NCBI GenBank assembly: GCA_024509875.1
Contig: JAMPIV010018984.1
Span: forward strand, 1 to 64,000
Length of the DNA stretch: 64,000 nucleotides
Source: Oreohelix idahoensis
Taxonomy: Eukaryota; Mollusca; Gastropoda; Stylommatophora; Oreohelicidae
Direction: 5' to 3'
The position numbers and the translations under genes are program-made. Under the pieces are notes generated by a model. The model was not told the DNA's origin, searched no databases, and saw only the letters and a list, made by a program, of their open reading frames with translations. Shown here one piece after another: positions 59,168-64,000 of the stretch (its first letter is position 1; every line of letters begins with the position of its first letter).

Positions 59168-61609
59168 TAGAAATGTTAGAGAAAGAAAAAAAAAATTTTT
59201 TTTGGTTAGCCAGTGTAATTTTTATTGCATAGTGAAGAACAGTCACTACAAAGATTATAAAGAAAATATTATTGAAGCCAACAAAAAAAAACTATAAAAT
59301 AATATAACGGGACATTAGGTCAATATAATCAAAAGTAAGAGATACCAATAGGGAAAGCACTGAGCAGTATAACAATATAGAAGAACAAAATCAATAATGA
59401 AACTGATAGTGATAGACAACACCAAGAACAAGTAGTTTTAATGGGGTATTTTCGCCAACGACAGTCGGCAAGACACTTCATGATAATGACTGATATCACA
59501 ACAGCAGTATTTGAACATACAAGTTAAAGGTCACTGATAAGAATCTCTTTTCTTATTAATGATGTCCACCAAATGATAAATATAAGTGGATGGAAGCAGA
59601 CATCATCATCATCAGTTGATAAACTCTTAATACAAGACCCTTGCCCTGAGCAAGAGACATGCTGAGAAATCTGAAGCTCGCTCGAACATCACCAGAGTTA
59701 AATACTGTGTTGTTGTGTTGCTCGTGGTTCGAGTATGGAATGTCAACTTGACCTACGCAGTGGTGTGTAGACATAGATGGAGTGTATAATGTGCGAATGA
59801 TAGGAAGAGTTCGTGGTGTTGACAAATGTTCTTTTCTCACACTCATGTATGGCTGGAAGTCATCGACACCAACGACTGTGTACCTTTACTAAAGTTTAAT
59901 TGGACGTACACACTCGACAGCACAGATAGTGACAAATCACAGGTTGGCATAATACATCATGGTACAGTGGATAAATGGTCTTGCAATGTTATGTTACATG
60001 GGCACTTATGAAGAATAATAGTATAATGGACTGTCAGTAGCCAAGCACTCAGTATTGCCCATATATATATATCAACTGAGTTTACTGACAAAGCACGTCA
60101 GATTATAAACAATATCCAAGATGGCTTCTAGACCTAATCTCGTCTAGCGAAGATTCCTTAACATAATGTCCAGCACAGATTTTTCCATATAATTATATTG
60201 AACCGCTAGCAATGGGTTCTCATGTGTAACAGTGATCTCTGGACTAATCAAGCGATAATACGGGCATCCCTTTTCTCTTCTTGAAAGTCACTACATGTTT
60301 GGTTCCAAGATGGCTTCACTCGTGAGCTGTCACTCACGTTTGGATACAGATAATGAATCTGTCCTAAAGTTAGTCATTCATTAAACATTTCATTGCTCTG
60401 TAGATTTGATCATAAACAATTGACTGCATTCTACAGGATATAGTGCTGCTAGGAATCAGAATCGTTTTTTTCATCTAGTTAGATGTATCCTCTCAGACGT
60501 ACAAATCATCCCTACCGAAAAACGGTGGCTTCGTACGAGAGTTCAAAAGAGTATCTTTATTACCTTGGTTTTCAGAAATATGATTTTGCCATTCCTTGGC
60601 AATAAGAATGAACACTGGGGTAAAGCATACACGATAGGTCTAGACGACTATCACTTTCCCCAAAAACCACTGAGATCACTTTTTTCCCCGGCGTCAAGCC
60701 GACATAGAAAAACACAGCCCATCATCAGGGCGAAGCCAAAACACACCTCTCTCGCGACACATCCGCCGAACAGCCTTTGACCTCTCTAGAGACAACAGAA
60801 CATATAGTTCGACTTAGATATGTAAAGATATACAGATATAAGACAGATTCGTCCTACACAGACAAACAATACACATAAATTCAGGCCATAGATATTCTGA
60901 AGCAAGAACAATCTATTACTACCCAAACAAAGAATAAATCGCAGTAAAACTGGATTCATCCGCGGAGTTCGATCGAAAGAGACGGCACAACTTTCAAGGG
61001 AAGTAACTCAATAATGACTTTCCCTTAAGCACTAAAAAATATCTATTTTGTTTACAAAATATTTGCGAACATAACAAGTATACCAATGTATAATATTGTA
61101 AGATATCAAAGACTGCACGTAACAGTCTTACCACACCTCCCGGGAAAAAAAAATGGAACATTTTTTTTTCTTTTTGAAATACATCTAGGAGCAACGTACA
61201 ATAGGCTCACAACGCATGAATAATGCGCAGATGAAAATATCAGGAATACATATAACGCCTAATATGAGGCTAAGTCGACTTATGGAGCGACTGGTGAGAA
61301 TGTGTCTCATAAACTGAGAGAAATTATTTCTCTATAAGTATATTTTTCCAGGAAGGTGTCATCAAAGTATAATACAATTCTGGCAATTACACGATGCCTA
61401 AAAAATTCATACCATCATTTCGTATTAGATATCTTACATTTATGATTTATGAAGAACAAATCATCAAAGCACAGCGGTGAATAAACATCAATGAACCGCT
61501 ATGTAGTGATACAATCATTATATTATTAAATTACAAATTTGTATCTATCATGATATAGAAAAGGAACTACTATAGAACTAGACATATCAAGAAGTCTAAG
61601 CCCTAATAG
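59168..61609. other. No gene; possible 3' LTR region of the antisense Gypsy fragment
   Basis: Read on the minus strand, a purine-rich 'cccgggagg' (61136-61144) is followed by 'tgtggtaagactg' (ending 61135), which could be the polypurine tract and LTR start of the Gypsy element at 61610-62267. The left LTR end was not found, so this is tentative. ORFs at 59556-60780 resemble nothing. Confidence 0.3.
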
Positions 61610-62267
61610 TTATGTGGAATCATGTGGGCATCTTGACAGAATGTCTGCCATCACATTATCTGATCCACGAATAGCTCGCACAGAGAAATGAAAAGGTTGA
61701 AGAGCAATTGCATATCGAGTAGACCTCGAGCTCTTCAAATTCTTACTCTGTATAGCAGTAAGAGCTTTTTGGTCGGTTCTACTATGAAATGTGCGCCTAG
61801 AAGGAATCTCTGTAGTTTGAGGATCGACCAAACCATAGCTAATAGCTCACGGTCTAAAACCGAATAATTCCTTTCTGCCGCATTAAGTTTTCTGGAAATA
61901 TACATTACAGGATGCAGAGTTCCAGAGTACTCTTGCATTAGTGCCGCTCCAATCCCAGTGGATGAAGCGTCACTACGAAGAACGAATGTTTTATCTTTAG
62001 TGGGTAGCACTAAAATAGGTGGTGTTGAAAACAATGTTTTAATCTTATCCAGAGAGCATTGGCATTCCTGAGACCAGTGGACCACATTAGGCGAACCTTT
62101 CTTTAGAAGTGTTGAAAGAGGTGCCATGATAGAGGATAGATTCTGAATGAATCTGCCATAAAATTGAATAAGAGCTAACAGACTTCTCACCTGTTTTTTA
62201 GTCTTAGGGATTGAGATGTTAAGTATCTTACTAGTATTATGGTCCTCTGTCTTTAGGAAACCATGAC
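61610..62267 (-). pseudogene. pol: Gypsy RT end and RNase H (element N), cut by LTR of element O
   Basis: Minus strand: 'SHGFLKTEDHNTSKILNISI' (end of RT palm/thumb), 'KKQVRSLLALIQFYGRFIQN', 'FVLRSDASSTGIGAALMQEY' (RNase H Asp), 'NYSVLDRELLAMVWSILKLQ' (Glu), then after a one-base frameshift near 61770 'RTDQKALTAIQSKNLKSS' (Asp) and 'GSDNVMADILSR'. RNase H ends the pol with no integrase after it, again fitting the Gmr1-type order. RT similarity is cut at 62267/62268, exactly where a TG-starting LTR of opposite orientation begins. The rest of RT should lie beyond the window. Confidence 0.87.
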
Positions 62268-63105
62268 TGTCACAGAGCAGTTTCATGGGTGGATGATGGA
62301 GTGAGTGGAAGTAAGGGTCACTGAGGTTGTCAATATTTAAGTTTAACTCAGGGATTGAGTTTATGTCTGGCTTCATGTCAGTATGTGGTGACTTGGGGCG
62401 TGCGCATGGAGAAAGCGTGTTTGGTGAACAAGTCCGGATGGCTGAGAGAGTACCCGGATGTGACTAGGGAGAGTCTGTGCTGGATAGCCAAGCTGTGTGC
62501 TTGAGGCTGTGATTTGTGATCGAGCTGGGTGCTCGTATTATGTGACAGTTGAGATAATGATACAGTGATTATGAATATTGTGATTATGTCTGACATATTG
62601 TTGTATAGGCGACGTCTTCCCGCCTAGGAGTGTTCTGGAGGAACTTTAGGAGTGTTCGTGGAGAACATATTAAGGCGACGAGTTGGTCCCGCCTTTGGAG
62701 CTACAGTGGAATAAGGCGTTGAGTATTGTCCGCCTTGTAGCTATATTGGAGTAGAGTTTATATGGCGATGTTGCATGCCGCCAGTCACTTGGGATAAGTG
62801 ATTTACACCTGTATGGTGAATGGATTCGTGCGAGGGTTGAATGCCGCACATAGAAACGGGTTGTGTGTACTGTTAGTGTGTGGACGGTCAGCCAGTCCGT
62901 GGAAGTATTGTTAGGAGTTATTTCCCACAGGCAGTGTCAGCCTGAGTGTGATGTTATGCATGCGTGACGATATTATTGATGTTCAGGACTTATGTGAATG
63001 TTCTATTAAATGTCATGGAGCTGTACAAGTGGCGTCGTGTTATTCATACCCCTAATGTTGTTTACTATCTACACACGACACACTCATAATACAGAGCACG
63101 TGACA
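62268..63105 (+). repeat. 5' LTR of element O
   Basis: 838 bases with inverted ends tgtcac...gtgaca. It is preceded by 'atgac' (62263-62267), the expected left copy of a 5-bp duplication, and followed by a primer-binding site. Only one LTR is in the window. Confidence 0.75.
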
Positions 63106-64000
63106 ACTTGGGGAGCTCGCAAAAAGAGTATTTTGGAAACCTGGGGCAGCTTTTTAGAGAATCAACCAACCCCCCACCTCACACCATCGTTTGCTGAAAT
63201 CTGATACGGTGCTGCAATTTAGAAATCACAGAGTAATTCACGCAAAATTATAAACGTCAAATTATAAAGATGATTGACAAAACAGCTGAGGACTGACCTG
63301 TCTGAGAACTGCATGTCAAGCTTTGTATTCAAATCAAGTTTAAAGGAGCACGGTAGCAGTTTTTTCAAGTTTATTTTACAGTAATTACAGAATTGGCAAG
63401 CGGGATATTTTACAGCAGTTACACCGATACTGACCTGGCACGGGGTAAGAGTTCATGACCTCTCGTGCGACTTCATTTCTGTACTAAAATATTTCGGAGA
63501 GAGAGACGGTTTGCAAAGTAACCGAGTATTATCACAGTTACAGTTAAGCTGTAAATTTTCAGTCACATCGGATCAAGCATAGGGAGCATTCTGTGTGGTT
63601 ACATGTGTGATCGTGTATGCTGACCTTTCGTCCTGCAAGTGGGTCAAGCGTGTTACTTCTGACTGCTGCATTCAGTTGCTCACTGGTGATGAAACTAGTC
63701 TGCTAGGCCTAGAACTGATTTGTGACGTCACGGACGAGCGATCTTTCAAGTACTGTGCTGGCTGCCTGTTTGTAATGTGTGATCTTCTACGTTTGACTGT
63801 CTTGGTGCTGTAAACTTGTGGCTGTTACATCATCATCGTGACCACTAGACATCATTTCTACGGATCTGACAACGCAGTATAAGATCTTCAAGCAGCTTCA
63901 AAACTATAAGATATGTATTATTCTTTGTAATTTAGTATTGATTGTTGGTGTATGCGTTTTCTTTGGTTATCGTCTGTGTAAATTTCTTTGTGAGGTGTGT
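63106..64000 (+). mobile_element. Primer-binding site and leader of element O (runs off the window)
   Basis: tggggagctcgc at 63109-63120, three bases after the LTR, equals the start of the element B site. Downstream no gag is recognisable up to 64000; the 72-codon ORF at 63595-63813 has no known similarity. Confidence 0.6.

Noticed and set aside
63595..63813. Possible gag start of element O
   Set aside because: The 72-codon ORF shows no capsid or zinc-knuckle features and does not extend to the window end.

Overview
This window is metazoan repeat DNA. It is AT-rich and crowded with retrotransposons, SINEs, satellites and simple repeats, and I found no intact host gene. The combination of INT-before-RT Ty3/Gypsy elements, RTE-type LINEs of the 'craniofacial development protein 2-like' kind, tRNA-derived SINEs and long microsatellites suggests a marine invertebrate. 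A lophotrochozoan, probably a mollusc, is my best guess, but the sequence alone does not prove it. Almost every coding region is a broken transposon gene. The value of the window is its stratigraphy: many insertions can be dated relative to each other through target-site duplications (TSDs).

Layout. 1-8025: Gypsy element A, with long LTRs (the 5' LTR is cut by the window edge), a gag, an integrase lacking its core, and an intact-looking RT/RNase H placed after the integrase. 8140-10245: old RTE LINE copy C1 (minus), split by a poly(A)-tailed retrocopy. 11066-11470 and 17878-18870: fragments of LINE family H. 12812-16704: an RLE-type (R2-group) LINE with only two in-frame stops, bracketed by a 165-bp direct repeat. 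19303-20525: 33-bp satellite. 21711-24500: SINE, miniature RTE derivative, and a 42-bp minisatellite split by LINE D1. 27899-31625: diverged tandem duplication in which only one copy carries a SINE.

32104-42820: RTE copies C2 and C4. C4 is full length with a 13-bp TSD and is interrupted inside its endonuclease by Gypsy element B (33971-40099, two LTRs, 5-bp TSD). 43215-44480: 83-bp and 34-bp arrays, one split by LINE D3. 45390-50956: LINE 3' ends, a second tRNA SINE family and microsatellites. 51283-53775: LINE D5, whose 5' half is inverted relative to its 3' half (twin-priming geometry). 54814-55460: SINE split by a LINE tail. 57073-59167: DNA transposon-like unit with roughly 57-bp terminal inverted repeats around a broken gene for an uncharacterised, transposase-like protein. 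61610-64000: antisense Gypsy RT/RNase H cut by the LTR of another retrotransposon that runs off the right edge.

How the parts relate. APE-type LINEs (families C, D, K and others) supply the retrotransposition machinery that would explain the SINEs, the miniature RTE and the poly(A) retrocopy. Elements A and B share the Gmr1-type pol order. The best candidate for something undescribed is the TIR-flanked unit at 57-59 kb. Many frameshifts fall in homopolymer runs, so some 'broken' ORFs could be assembly indels rather than real decay.
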